64,000 nt of DNA, from assembly GCF_000189755.2 (NCBI RefSeq), contig NZ_KI912183.1:2358257-2422256 (forward strand), in the 5' to 3' direction. Below, in pieces: positions 34,078-43,700 of the stretch. The notes beneath the pieces were generated by a model that was not told the origin of the DNA, made no database searches, and saw only the letters and a program-made list of their open reading frames with translations. Position 1 is the stretch's first letter; the number at the start of each line of letters is the position of its first letter. The position numbers and the translations under genes are program-made. Source of the DNA: Desulfotomaculum nigrificans DSM 574. Its GTDB lineage: Bacteria > Bacillota > Desulfotomaculia > Desulfotomaculales > Desulfotomaculaceae.

Positions 34078-34114
34078 ACGGATATACCCAACATGAGAAA
34101 GGAGCGGTTAACAT

Positions 34115-34516
34115 ATGGCACCCCATAAAATTGTTTTGCGTTTTGATTCCACCACTTCGGATCAGCCAATTATTTACCACTTGGTGAAAGATTACGATTT
34201 AATGGTTAATATAGTAAAGGCTCAGATCAACCCTCACCTGGAGGGAACCATGGTTTTGGATCTGGATGGGGAAAAATATGAAGAAGGTATTGACTACCTG
34301 CGCCGTCAAGGGATTACTGTGCATCCCTTAAATCAGGAAGTGGTGCGCAATAACGACCGCTGCACCAGTTGCGGGGCCTGTACTTGCCACTGCCCGGCGG
34401 GGGCCTTGTATATGGAGCGTCCCTCCATGCAGGTGCACTTCAATGGCGATAAATGTGTGGTTTGTTTACAATGTCTCAAGGTTTGCCCCGTTAGGGCCAT
34501 GGAGGTAAGAATATAA
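34115..34516 (+). CDS. NIL-domain ferredoxin of homocysteine synthesis (MA1822-like)
   Basis: 133 residues: an N-terminal NIL domain (about 1-75), also found in methionine transport ATPases, then two 4Fe-4S motifs, C83-x2-C-x2-C-x3-CP and C114-x2-C-x2-C-x3-CP. It is expected to deliver electrons for reductive sulfur transfer with the preceding COG1900 protein. AAAGGAG before the ATG. It ends 1 base before the next gene. Confidence 0.92.
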   Translation: MAPHKIVLRFDSTTSDQPIIYHLVKDYDLMVNIVKAQINPHLEGTMVLDLDGEKYEEGIDYLRRQGITVHPLNQEVVRNNDRCTSCGACTCHCPAGALYMERPSMQVHFNGDKCVVCLQCLKVCPVRAMEVRI

Positions 34517-34517
34517 A

Positions 34518-35261
34518 TTGACTTATACCGAACGCACCTACCGTGAATTGCATCATCAGGGTGATTTAATTCATTTTCAAGTGAGCATTAAAGAAACCGA
34601 CCTTGATATTGGTGTGCGGCGGGAACGATTTTCCCCGGACCTGGTGCGCCGGGTGAAAGAAATAATTAGTGAGCAGCGTACATTGCTGGAGGAATATATT
34701 AAAGGAGATCCGGATTTTCAAACCACCCTGGTGCCACATCAGCTGCGACCCGGTGCCCCGGCCTTGGCCGTAGCTATGGCAGAGGCGGCCCGATTGGCCG
34801 GAGTGGGGCCCATGGCTGCTGTGGCCGGGGCCTTTGCCCAGTATGTGGGTAAGGATCTGGCCCGGCAGTCCCGGGATGTGATTGTGGAAAACGGCGGCGA
34901 TATTTTTCTTCGCTCTGCCCGGCCCCGCAAAGTAGGTATTTTTGCCGGGCCTTCACCCTTTACCAATAAAATTGCCCTGGAGGTACAACCCTGGCAGACA
35001 CCGCTGGGTATTTGTACCTCCTCGGGTACCGTAGGACATTCCCTTAGTTTCGGTAAGTCAGATGCCGTTGTTATCCTGGCGCCATCGGCGCCTCTGGCTG
35101 ATGCGGTGGCCACAGCAGCCGGTAACCTGGTGCAAACTGAGGCTGATGTACAAAAGGCGGTTGACTTTGCCGCCAAAATTCCAGGCGTAATTGGAGCTGT
35201 GGCCATCAAGGGAGAAAAGTTGGCCGCCTGGGGGCAGGTAAAACTGGTACCAATGTTTTGA
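34518..35261 (+). CDS. UPF0280/COG2122 protein (MA1820-like)
   Basis: 247 residues of the UPF0280 family, which is related to ApbE-like flavin transferases: VAGAFAQYVGKDL, VIVENGGDIFLR and GICTSSGTVGHSLSFG are its signatures. In Methanosarcina the homologue is encoded beside MA1821/MA1822 and is associated with homocysteine synthesis. TTG start with GGAGGTAAG inside the ferredoxin gene, so translation is probably coupled. Confidence 0.9.
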   Translation: MTYTERTYRELHHQGDLIHFQVSIKETDLDIGVRRERFSPDLVRRVKEIISEQRTLLEEYIKGDPDFQTTLVPHQLRPGAPALAVAMAEAARLAGVGPMAAVAGAFAQYVGKDLARQSRDVIVENGGDIFLRSARPRKVGIFAGPSPFTNKIALEVQPWQTPLGICTSSGTVGHSLSFGKSDAVVILAPSAPLADAVATAAGNLVQTEADVQKAVDFAAKIPGVIGAVAIKGEKLAAWGQVKLVPMF

Positions 35262-35341
35262 GAGGAGAGAAATGGGGTCTTATTATTTGCCGGGTTTTAG
35301 TGTAAAATGGACAAAAAACCTAAGGCAGGTGTAATTTATTA

Positions 35342-35569
35342 ATGAAAAAACCAGTATGCCCCATTTGTCATGAGGATATGGTCATGATTATGTCCGAAGC
35401 AAGTCAGAACAAAGAGCCGCAAATTTTTGCCTTGAATGAACTGGTGCGTAATGCTGACGGAACTTACGGCATCAACCAGCAGCGGGGGTTGCCGGTGGTG
35501 GTGACCCTGTGTGAAAGCTGCGGTTATCTGATGCAGTTTTCGGCCCATAAAATGAATGTCGAGGACTAG
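35342..35569 (+). CDS. Small zinc-ribbon-like protein
   Basis: 75 residues with two cysteine knuckles, CPICHEDM (near residue 6) and CESCGYLMQF (near 57), probably binding one zinc. The core between them is a mixed alpha/beta stretch. No specific family recognised. GGCAGGTG lies upstream of the ATG. It may be involved in nucleic acid or protein binding; no function is claimed. Confidence 0.72.
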   Translation: MKKPVCPICHEDMVMIMSEASQNKEPQIFALNELVRNADGTYGINQQRGLPVVVTLCESCGYLMQFSAHKMNVED

Positions 35570-35669
35570 CCTGTCACCATAATGCAAGAAATTTGTTAGA
35601 CTTTTGTTATGGCCATAGGTCAAAATGGGCTTTACAATGGGCATATCAAAGCACCAAGGAGGCGTTGAT

Positions 35670-36089
35670 ATGCAGCTTACTGTTAGCGATATTTTAGATG
35701 TGGCTATTAAATCAGAGGAGAGCAGTTGTAAATTTTATAAGGATATGGCCGCCAAAGCCCAGAATCCTGTCACAGAAAAAGTACTTTTAAAGCTGGCCCA
35801 GGATGAGCAAGACCACCTGAACTATCTGCTCTGGCTGAAATCAGGGAAACCAATTAATGAGCAGGTTTATTTTGACGGGTTTGAGGAAGCCGGGGAATTA
35901 TACCCGGAAATGTCTCCCGGGGAAGTTTTACAAGTGGCGATGCAGCGGGAGGGTGCTGCAGCCAAAATGTACCGCCAAATGGCAGACATATTTAAGAAAC
36001 ACCCGGATAAACAATTTATCTTTGAACGCATGGCCAGAGAAGAGGATACCCACAGCGCAGCCATAGCCAAAATGATGGAACAATTCTAA
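35670..36089 (+). CDS. Rubrerythrin-like ferritin-fold protein
   Basis: 139 residues with a four-helix ferritin-like fold carrying two ExxH-type pairs: IKSEESSCKFYKDMA, AQDEQDHLNYL, MQREGAAAKMYRQMA and AREEDTHSAAIAKM. It is expected to hold a di-iron site that handles peroxide in anaerobes. There is no rubredoxin domain. ATG at 35670 follows AAGGAGGCG; the longer frame to 35625 lacks a ribosome binding site. Confidence 0.88.
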   Translation: MQLTVSDILDVAIKSEESSCKFYKDMAAKAQNPVTEKVLLKLAQDEQDHLNYLLWLKSGKPINEQVYFDGFEEAGELYPEMSPGEVLQVAMQREGAAAKMYRQMADIFKKHPDKQFIFERMAREEDTHSAAIAKMMEQF

Positions 36090-36098
36090 AGGCCGCAT

Positions 36099-36134
36099 AA
36101 CCCCGTCAGCCCTAGCGGTTGACGGGGTTTGATA
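36099..36134 (+). terminator. Intrinsic terminator
   Basis: AACCCCGTCA pairs with TGACGGGGTT around an 11-base loop, followed by TGATATTT. Confidence 0.8.
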
Positions 36135-36182
36135 TTTACAACGACCTTCATAAAATGATGGAATTTTACAAAAATATACAAC

Positions 36183-36220
36183 TTTTTTATTTTAAATGAA
36201 GTTTTTTATTTTAAATGAAG
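36183..36220. repeat. 19-bp perfect tandem duplication
   Basis: TTTTTTATTTTAAATGAAG is present twice head to tail. It lies in the gap between the rubrerythrin-like gene and the converging threonine aldolase. Probably replication slippage. Confidence 0.8.
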
Positions 36221-36303
36221 CATTGTTATTACCAACGGGGAAGTCAGGAGTAATCCGTGGAAAAGGCAACTGGTGGTTATGCTGGCTAGGGCCTGATGCT
36301 TTT

Positions 36304-37338
36304 TTAGCAGAGTATCTCCTTAGCAGCGGCCAGAGCATACTCAATATCCTCTGCCGCAACATCTTTATGGGTCACCAGACGGATAAGGTTAGGGCCAAAG
36401 GTGGAGCATTTTACCCCACGTTCTGCCAATTGGTTGACTAATTCGGCAGCGGTGAGACGGCCTTTAACTTCCACTATTACAATATTGGTTTGCACCCTGG
36501 CCGGGTCAATGTGCAGGCCCGGTAGCTCCGCCAATCCGGCAGCTAACCTTTTGGCATTGGCATGATCTTCGGCCAGGCGGTCTATGGACTTTAAGGCCAC
36601 CAGCCCGGCGGCTGCTAAAATACCGGCCTGGCGCATGCCACCACCCAGGGCTTTGCGATATTTACGGGCCCGGGTGATAAAATCTTTACTGCCAGCAAGC
36701 AGGGAACCCACCGGAGCGGCTAGTCCCTTGGAAAGGCAGAACATAACAGAATCACAATACTGGGTAAATTCCCGGACATCAATACCCAGGCTGACTGCGG
36801 CGTTAAAAATCCGGGCCCCGTCAACATGCACCTGCAGTCCCCGTTGTTTAGCAATTGCATAGATTTCGCTCATTATATTAGGAGGTAGAATGGTACCCCC
36901 ACCCCGGTTAAAGGTGTTTTCCAAACAGACTAAAGAAGTATGGGGGAAATGGATGTCTTCGGATCTAAGGGCGGCCTTTAATAACTCCGGCCCCTTGTCC
37001 GACAGCAAGCCGTTTACGGGCTGCAGTTGTACGCCCGCTAACATGGCCGGGCCGCCCACCTCATAATAATATATGTGAGCTTCGCTATCCAGAATTACCT
37101 CATCACCCCGGCCGGTATGTGTTAACACTGCTATTTGGTTACCCATGGTACCGGAGGGAACAAACAATGCTGCCTCTTTACCCACCAGAGCCGCAGCTTC
37201 CTGCTCCAATTGGTTGACGGTGGGGTCTTCGCCATATACGTCATCACCCACCACGGCCTTAGCCATGGCTGCCCGCATTTCATCTGTGGGCAGGGTAATG
37301 GTGTCACTGCGTAAATCTACAGTTCTAATAGTCATCAT
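36304..37338 (-). CDS. ltaE: Low-specificity L-threonine aldolase
   Basis: PLP enzyme splitting threonine or allo-threonine to glycine and acetaldehyde. The N-terminal [45 protein letters not shown] and the cofactor lysine K204 in [14 protein letters not shown] are all characteristic. 344 residues. On its strand AGGAG precedes tandem ATG codons. It is transcribed opposite to its neighbours on the left. Confidence 0.95.
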   Translation of the reverse strand: MMTIRTVDLRSDTITLPTDEMRAAMAKAVVGDDVYGEDPTVNQLEQEAAALVGKEAALFVPSGTMGNQIAVLTHTGRGDEVILDSEAHIYYYEVGGPAMLAGVQLQPVNGLLSDKGPELLKAALRSEDIHFPHTSLVCLENTFNRGGGTILPPNIMSEIYAIAKQRGLQVHVDGARIFNAAVSLGIDVREFTQYCDSVMFCLSKGLAAPVGSLLAGSKDFITRARKYRKALGGGMRQAGILAAAGLVALKSIDRLAEDHANAKRLAAGLAELPGLHIDPARVQTNIVIVEVKGRLTAAELVNQLAERGVKCSTFGPNLIRLVTHKDVAAEDIEYALAAAKEILC

Positions 37339-37431
37339 CTCCTAACCGGAATTTTGCTGTATCAAGTAAACAACAGCTTAAAATATCTGTTTTAAATTAT
37401 ACTACAACATTGGCCGCAGGTTATTCCGTTA

Positions 37432-37465
37432 GCTAACAAAATAAGGCTGTGCAGTGGCACAGCCT
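37432..37465 (-). terminator. Intrinsic terminator of the PRC-barrel gene
   Basis: On the minus strand AGGCTGTGC and GCACAGCCT pair around CACT, followed by TATTTTGTT, about 70 bases after the PRC-barrel stop. Confidence 0.75.
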
Positions 37466-37535
37466 AAAAGTCAAGTTCATAGTAAAAATATGTTAAAATA
37501 CCCGGTCTAAATCATCTTGCTTTTTTCCTCTTTTA

Positions 37536-38519
37536 CTATTTTTTATCCGCCGACGGATCTTCAGCTTTAACCTCAGTCTCGTCCCCATTCTTAACCGCTG
37601 ACTCATTCGTCTCCCCGGCCTGCTCTTCTTCCCTGGTCAGTTGTGCTTCCGGGGGCAGGTCAACCACTTCTACTTTATCTTCCGTGGGTTTGGCCCGGGT
37701 TAGTTCATTATCTTCGCCCCGCGCGGCTTCGGGTGGGAGGTCTTGCACCACAACCGGGTCCTCAACGGGTTCAGATCTGTCCTTGCCCCTAACCTTATCC
37801 AGCTGGCGGTTTAAGCTTTCACCCAGATCTTTAGTCAAATTGCCCAATTCTTTGGTTTTACTTTCCAGTTCTTCTTTGGTTTTGCTGCTTATTTCTTTAG
37901 TTTTTTGCAGTGTGTTTTCTAAAAATTGGCTGGTGCTGTTTTTAAAGGTTTTAACTGTTTCTTGTAGTCCCCCGTCAACTTTAACCAGATTATCAATGGC
38001 TTCGTTGGAGGTAACCACCATTTCCTTACCGATGGTCCGGGTGAAACTAATGTCTAAAAATACTCTGCCTTTCATAAAGCTGTCCAGCAGGCTGCCGGAC
38101 AGTTCCAGACCCACAATGGCACCGGTGTTTTCTTCCACAAAATATTCATCCACAATACCCAGATGAGTGCCGTTTTCAGCCATGACCCGGCAGCCAATAA
38201 GATTTAATTTTTCCTTATACAGTTTAAGAATCTCGGGTAAACTGGCGCCCTTTTCCACGTGAGTGCTTTGGTCAATGGTAATGGCATCTTTACCTATGCT
38301 GCAGACCTTTCCATAGGGAGCAAATTTCTGTTCTTTAAACCAACCTTTTTGCTCTATGATCAGGGCGGCAACTTTCTTCTGGACGGGATCCACTACCAAA
38401 CCCTTAACTGTACCTATTTGCTGGCCTTCGGCAAGGCTAATAACTGGCATCCCAACATATTTTTTGCTCTTGCGCATAACAACAAAGGCCCCCTTTTTTT
38501 GCATACTTTTTGTAATCAT
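37536..38519 (-). CDS. PRC-barrel protein with coiled-coil acidic tail
   Basis: About 327 residues. Two PRC-barrel units (about 15-80 with VGMPVISLAEGQQIGTVKGL, and about 95-165 with GCRVMAENGTHLGIVDEYF), then a long helical Lys/Glu segment (KTKEISSKTKEELESKTKEL). The acidic tail contains DLPPEA twice. PRC-barrels in Firmicutes often occur in sporulation or RNA-related proteins. The ATG at 38519 has GGAG 8 bases upstream. Function unknown. Confidence 0.8.
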   Translation of the reverse strand: MITKSMQKKGAFVVMRKSKKYVGMPVISLAEGQQIGTVKGLVVDPVQKKVAALIIEQKGWFKEQKFAPYGKVCSIGKDAITIDQSTHVEKGASLPEILKLYKEKLNLIGCRVMAENGTHLGIVDEYFVEENTGAIVGLELSGSLLDSFMKGRVFLDISFTRTIGKEMVVTSNEAIDNLVKVDGGLQETVKTFKNSTSQFLENTLQKTKEISSKTKEELESKTKELGNLTKDLGESLNRQLDKVRGKDRSEPVEDPVVVQDLPPEAARGEDNELTRAKPTEDKVEVVDLPPEAQLTREEEQAGETNESAVKNGDETEVKAEDPSADKK

Positions 38520-38616
38520 CTTTATGCTCCTGAGCTGTTTGATATGACCAGCAATAGGGAATAATAACAACAGTGATAAAATCTTCTTTTTTAATTTTCG
38601 TTAGGGGGTAAACTAA

Positions 38617-39249
38617 GTGGCAGAGGCAATGTTAAATGCCAATCCAAGAGAGGAACGCACCAGGTCCAGTCTCAGACAGATCAGGGAACAGGGTGGTATA
38701 CCCGGGGTGCTTTACGGTAAACAGACTGGCTCCATGGCCATTTCAGTTGATGCCAAGGAATTAAAAAAAATTCTTGGCTCAGTGAACGGTCGTAACACCC
38801 TGATTAATATGAATGTTAACGGTGCCAAACGCACCGTTATAGTGAAAAGCCTGCAAATGGACCACCTGCATCGTGGGATACAACACGTGGATTTTCAAGA
38901 GGTATCCGAAAATACCAAAATACGTACCGTGGTGCCGGTACATTTAGTGGGTACACCCATTGGTGTGACTCACGGCGGCATCATCCAACACGATCTGCGC
39001 AGTGTGGAAGTGGAATGTTTGCCCAGCCAAATTCCCAACCACATTGAGGTGGATATAAGTAATCTGGAAATCGGTGACGCTTTATCTGTAAGTGATTTAA
39101 ACCTGCCGCCGGGGGTTAAAGTATTGGATCACCCGCATACCACTGTTGTTGGCGTAGCCAATGCCAAGGCTCCGGAACCCGCCGGGCAACCGGAGGTGGC
39201 ACCGGAACCAGCGGCAGAAGCCCAGGCCAAGACCTCGGAGAAGGAATAA
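38617..39249 (+). CDS. rplY: 50S ribosomal protein L25/general stress protein Ctc
   Basis: Binds 5S rRNA in the large subunit. The N-terminal L25 domain (NPREERTRSSLRQIREQGGIPGVLYG) and a C-terminal TL5-type domain give 210 residues, the long Ctc form. The Pro/Ala/Glu-rich tail is unstructured. GTG start after TTAGGGGG. The rplY-pth pair is conserved in Firmicutes. Confidence 0.95.
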   Translation: MAEAMLNANPREERTRSSLRQIREQGGIPGVLYGKQTGSMAISVDAKELKKILGSVNGRNTLINMNVNGAKRTVIVKSLQMDHLHRGIQHVDFQEVSENTKIRTVVPVHLVGTPIGVTHGGIIQHDLRSVEVECLPSQIPNHIEVDISNLEIGDALSVSDLNLPPGVKVLDHPHTTVVGVANAKAPEPAGQPEVAPEPAAEAQAKTSEKE

Positions 39250-39316
39250 TCAGCTGCCTAACTATTGCCTCCACTCTTTCTTATGGGATACAATACCTCT
39301 GGCGGAGGTGATGGTT

Positions 39317-39919
39317 ATGAAATTAATTGTGGGTCTTGGTAATCCGGGACCAGAGTATGCTAAGACCAGGCATAATATAGGTTTTATGGTCATTGATGCC
39401 CTGGCCCGTGATCTGGGTATAGTGGTGGAAAAAAACCAACACAAAGCCCTGACCGGCCAGGCTTATTTAGGCCGCGAGAAGTTAATCCTGGCTAAACCAC
39501 AGACATATATGAATTTAAGCGGTCAGGCAGTGGTGGCCCTGATGAATTGGTATAAGTTACAGCCGGTGGATCTGCTGGTGATCTATGATGATATGGACTT
39601 ACCTCCTGGACGCCTGCGCATACGCCAAAGCGGCAGCGCCGGTGGCCAAAAGGGCATGAAGTCGATCATTGAGTTACTGGGCACCCAGGAATTTACCCGG
39701 ATGAAAGTAGGCATTGGCCGACCGGAACACGGGGCCATTGATCATGTGCTGGGTAAAATAGATGACCAGGAGGCAGCACTAATCAACCCGGCCATCATGG
39801 CCGCCGTGGAAGCGGCTAAAGTTTGGGTCTTGGACGGAGCTCCGGCGGCCATGAATAAATTTAACCGGGTGGGACTGCAGCAGGGGCTCACTGGTAATTC
39901 CTCGGGGGGCGGCTGTTAG
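39317..39919 (+). CDS. pth: Peptidyl-tRNA hydrolase
   Basis: Recycles tRNA from dropped-off peptidyl-tRNA. LIVGLGNPGPEYAKTRHNIGF with catalytic H19, KPQTYMNLSG, and DDMDLPPGRLRIRQSGSAGG are diagnostic. About 200 residues from the ATG at 39317, which has GGAGGTG 7 bases upstream; 39311 is an alternative. Its C-terminal Cys and stop (TGTTAG) fall in a GGCTGTTAGCC word of repeat family 1. Confidence 0.96.
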   Translation: MKLIVGLGNPGPEYAKTRHNIGFMVIDALARDLGIVVEKNQHKALTGQAYLGREKLILAKPQTYMNLSGQAVVALMNWYKLQPVDLLVIYDDMDLPPGRLRIRQSGSAGGQKGMKSIIELLGTQEFTRMKVGIGRPEHGAIDHVLGKIDDQEAALINPAIMAAVEAAKVWVLDGAPAAMNKFNRVGLQQGLTGNSSGGGC

Positions 39920-40018
39920 CCTTTTAGGTATTTCTTTGGAGTCTAGCTGTCGGCCTTCAGCCATCGGCTTTTTATAGTATTTCTAAAGATAGCAGCCCAC
40001 AATTAGCTGATAGCGAGG
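39913..40018. repeat. Modular intergenic repeat island 7
   Basis: Starts with GGCTGTTAGCC over the pth stop codon, continues AGGTATTTCTTTGGAGTC, AGCTGTCGGCCTTCAGCC and ends AGCTGATAGCG directly before the next gene. Confidence 0.65.
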
Positions 40019-40024
40019 TGTTTC

Positions 40025-40429
40025 ATGCAAGAGTGGACACTTTCCTTGCTCGCTGCCCTGCTGGCCTCCGGTGCTTCCTGGGTGGCCAACGGCACAGTGG
40101 TGCCAAAGACCGGCAGCCGGGGTATTGCCTACTTAACTCCTTTACTGGAGGAAACGGCTAAGACACTGGCGGCTGCTGCTCTGGGTGCAGCTCTTTTGTG
40201 GACCCATGTGGTCTTTGGTTTAATGGAAGCGCTGTTAGAGCTGCGGCGCCGTGGGGTCAGGGGTCTGCCGGCGGGTTGGTCGGCTTTGGCGGCCCATAGC
40301 CTATTTGGCTTGATTACGGCCTGGATATATGGCCGAAGCGGGGTTTTAGCGGCTTTGGCCGCTGCTTATCTGGCCCATGCCGCTTGGAATATGGCGGTGG
40401 TGGCCTATGCTGCCAGAAAGGCCAATTGA
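40025..40429 (+). CDS. Small PrsW-like membrane protein
   Basis: 134 residues, mostly hydrophobic with about four membrane segments. Motifs LLEETAKT (residue 39 on), FGLMEALLE, AHSLFGLITAW and AHAAWNMAV reproduce the EExxK / E / H / H spacing of PrsW-type intramembrane metalloproteases, at about half the usual length. It takes the place that fin (yabK) has between pth and mfd in B. subtilis. Protease function is inference from the motifs. The purine-rich AGCGAGGTG lies before the ATG. Confidence 0.6.
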   Translation: MQEWTLSLLAALLASGASWVANGTVVPKTGSRGIAYLTPLLEETAKTLAAAALGAALLWTHVVFGLMEALLELRRRGVRGLPAGWSALAAHSLFGLITAWIYGRSGVLAALAAAYLAHAAWNMAVVAYAARKAN

Positions 40430-40442
40430 GCTTGACGCGGTG

Positions 40443-40483
40443 TAAATGACCGGTAGATATAAATGACCGGTATATGATATAAT
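40443..40483 (+). promoter_or_regulatory. Direct repeats and extended -10 promoter before mfd
   Basis: TAAATGACCGGTA occurs at 40443-40455 and again at 40460-40472, directly followed by TGATATAAT (40475-40483), a perfect extended -10. No good -35 is present, so the repeats could be an activator or repressor site overlapping the promoter. Confidence 0.55.
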
Positions 40484-40519
40484 GTAACAAGTTGTGGGCT
40501 GAATATGGTTTTTGAAATT

Positions 40520-40566
40520 GCCTGGTGGAACGGGTGATATCACCCCCCTTTCAGTTCCTACCAGGC
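40520..40566 (+). ncRNA. Structured leader candidate upstream of mfd
   Basis: GCCTGGTGGAAC (40520-40531) and GTTCCTACCAGGC (40554-40566) form an outer stem with one bulge. They enclose the perfect 14-base palindrome GGGTGATATCACCC (40532-40545). No family recognised. Confidence 0.4.
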
Positions 40567-40571
40567 TGAAC

Positions 40572-40681
40572 TAGTTTACATAAGTATTCATTTGTGGTTG
40601 ATTAGTTTACATAATATCCCAAATTCTAAGATGTTATCACTCTGTGGTACATAAATACCTTAACCCCTTCACGGGTTAAGG
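40572..40681 (+). promoter_or_regulatory. Direct repeats and hairpin in the mfd leader
   Basis: TAGTTTACATAA occurs at 40572-40583 and 40603-40614, 31 bases apart (about three helical turns). CCTTAACCC / GGGTTAAGG at 40658-40681 is a 9-base-pair hairpin without a T-run. mfd starts 54 bases later. Confidence 0.4.
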
Positions 40682-40734
40682 TTACTTGCATTGCTTATTT
40701 TATCTTATTTTATAAAGAATAAACAGGAGAACAA

Positions 40735-43700
40735 ATGAAGGGACTACTTAAGCCACTTGAGGCAACAATTGAATATCAACACCTGCTGCAGGGACTGGAG
40801 AAGGGTTTTCGGCAGCAAATGGTCTTTGGTCTGGCCGGTTCCCAACGTAGTTATCTTTTTGCCGGGTTGGCCCATACCCGTCGCTCGGTGCTGGTGGTGG
40901 CCCCCGGGGAGACTGAGGCCGCAGCATTGGCAGACGATCTCACTTCGTTGTTACCGGACCTTTCGGTGCAACTTTTTCCTGTCTGGCAAATGCTGCCCTA
41001 CCAAGTGCTGGCCCATAGTAATGAGGTGCTGGCCCAACGTTTAAGGGTGCTGGAACAACTATCAGCGGGGGAACCCCTGGTGGTGGTGACCTCACCGGAG
41101 GCCCTGCTGCGCCGGCTCACGCCACCTGATATTTTCAGCCGGGCGAAACTGTCCTTAAGCCTGGGGCAGCGGGTAGACCTGGAAAAAATGCGCCAGGACC
41201 TGATCAAAATGGGTTACGAACGAGTAGATTTGGTGGAGGGACCGGGCCAATTTTCCAGCCGGGGCGGCATCATTGACATTTTTCCTATGACCGCTGCCCG
41301 GCCCGTACGCATTGAGTTCTTTGATGACGAAGTGGATTCCATCCGTCATTTTGACGTTGATAATCAGCGTTCACTGGATAAGCTGAAGGGAATCAGCATC
41401 TCTCCCTGCCGGGAACTGGTGCTTACTCCGGCAGCCTGGCAGCGGGGCAAGGAAAATTATGAAGCCGAATATAAAAACCAGCTAAAAAAATTACAACGGT
41501 CCGGCTCGGTGGATGCGGTGCACCAACTATCATCCCAGGGGGCTATGCTGCTAGACCAAATTCATGGTCAGATCCCCTTTGAAGGAATGGAACAGCTGCA
41601 CTCCTTTTTCTATCCTGAACCGGTTACTTTATTAGATTATTTTGCGGAAAAACCGCTGCTGTTGGTTGATGATCCCATCCGCTTTAAAGAAGTGGTTGAT
41701 ACCATATTAAGGGAACGGAATGAGACCTATACTGACTTGCTAGCCAAGGGTAAGGTGCTGCCGGGGCAATTTAACAGTTATTTGGATTGGCCCAAGTTGC
41801 TGGCTCCGTTAGAACGCTGCCAGGGGATCTATTGTTCCTTCCTGCCTAGAAACCCCCAGTACATTAAAGCGCAAAATGTGGTTAATTTTCCGGCCAAAGC
41901 CATGCACAGCTTTTTAGGCCATTACGAGGTACTGGCCGATGAGATTCGGCACTGGCGCCGCCGGGGCTATGCCGTAGTATTGCTGGTTTCATCCGAAGAG
42001 CGGGCCACTAACCTGCTGCAGCTTTTAAAGGATGCTAAAGTTGATGCTTTTCATATAAAACAGCTTGATAACGAAGTGAAAGAAGGGAATGTGGTCATTA
42101 CCGTCGGCCAATTGGCCAACGGCTTTGAACTAATCTCGGCCCGGCTGGCAGTGATTACCGACCAGGAGATATTCGGCCAGCGGAAAAAGGCCCGTAAGCA
42201 CAGGGTAAAAGCTGACTCCCGGATGGAGCCACTGGCTGACTTGAAGGCCGGCGACTATGTGGTGCATGTTAACCACGGCATTGGGCGCTACCTGGGAATG
42301 GTTTCGCTTAACATCGGGGGGCTGCAAAAGGATTATCTGCAACTGCAATATGCTGGGGAAGATAAACTGTATGTGCCCACTGACCAGGTGGGCATGCTGC
42401 AAAAATATTTGGGAGCGGAAGCGGATCATCCCAAGTTATCCCGGTTGGGAGGCACCGAGTGGGCCAAGGCCAAGGCCAAAGTTAAGGAAGCTGTCAGGGA
42501 TATGGCCAAGGAGCTTTTGGAGCTGTACGCTGCCCGGCAAACAGTTAAAGGTCATGCCTTTTCCCCGGACACTCCCTGGCAGGCGGAATTTGAGGCCCAG
42601 TTCCCCTATGAGGAAACCCCGGACCAACTCAGGGCCATCGCCGAAGTCAAGCGGGATATGGAAAAAGAGCGGCCCATGGACCGGTTATTATGTGGTGATG
42701 TGGGGTATGGCAAAACCGAGGTGGCCCTACGGGCCGCTTTTAAAGCCGTGATGGATAACAAACAGGTGGCAGTGTTAGTACCCACCACCATTTTAGCCCA
42801 GCAGCACTACAATACCTTTCGGGAGCGTTTTGCCAACTATCCCATCCGGATAGAGATGCTCTCGCGTTTTCGCACGCCCAAAGAGCAGCGCCAGGTGCTG
42901 GCAGGTCTTGCCACCGGGGAAGTGGATGTGGTCATCGGAACCCACCGCCTGGTGCAGGACGATGTTATTTTCAAAGATCTGGGACTGCTGGTGGTGGATG
43001 AAGAACAGCGTTTCGGGGTGGCCCATAAGGAAAGATTAAAACAAATGAGAAAAAATGTGGATGTATTAACCCTGACCGCCACCCCTATTCCCCGTACATT
43101 GCATATGTCCCTGGTGGGAGTACGGGATACCAGTGTATTGGAAACGCCGCCGGAGGAACGATTCCCGGTCCAAACTTACGTTTTAGAAGAAGACCCCACC
43201 CTGATCCGGGAGGCCATCCGGCGGGAATTAAACCGCGGCGGCCAGGTTTATTTTGTGCACAACCGGGTGATGGATTTGGATCGGCTGGCCGGTTGGCTGC
43301 AGGATTTAGTGCCGGAAGCCCGCATTGCCGTGGCCCACGGACAGATGAAGGAAGATGAACTGGAGCAAATCATGTTGGAGTTTATGGATGGTGCCTACGA
43401 TGTGCTGGTGTGTACCACCATTGTGGAAACCGGGCTGGATATTTCCAACGTCAACACCTTGATTGTCAAAGACGCCGATCACTTCGGTTTATCCCAGTTA
43501 TACCAGCTGCGGGGGCGGGTTGGTCGCACCAATCGTTTAGCCTATGCCTACTTCCTGTTTAGGCGGGATAAGGTCCTCACTGAGGTCAGCGAGCGGCGGC
43601 TTTCTGCCATTCGTGAGTTCACTGAGTTTGGTTCCGGCTTTAAAATCGCCATGCGGGATTTGGAAATACGTGGCGCCGGGAATATTTTAGGGGCTGAGCA

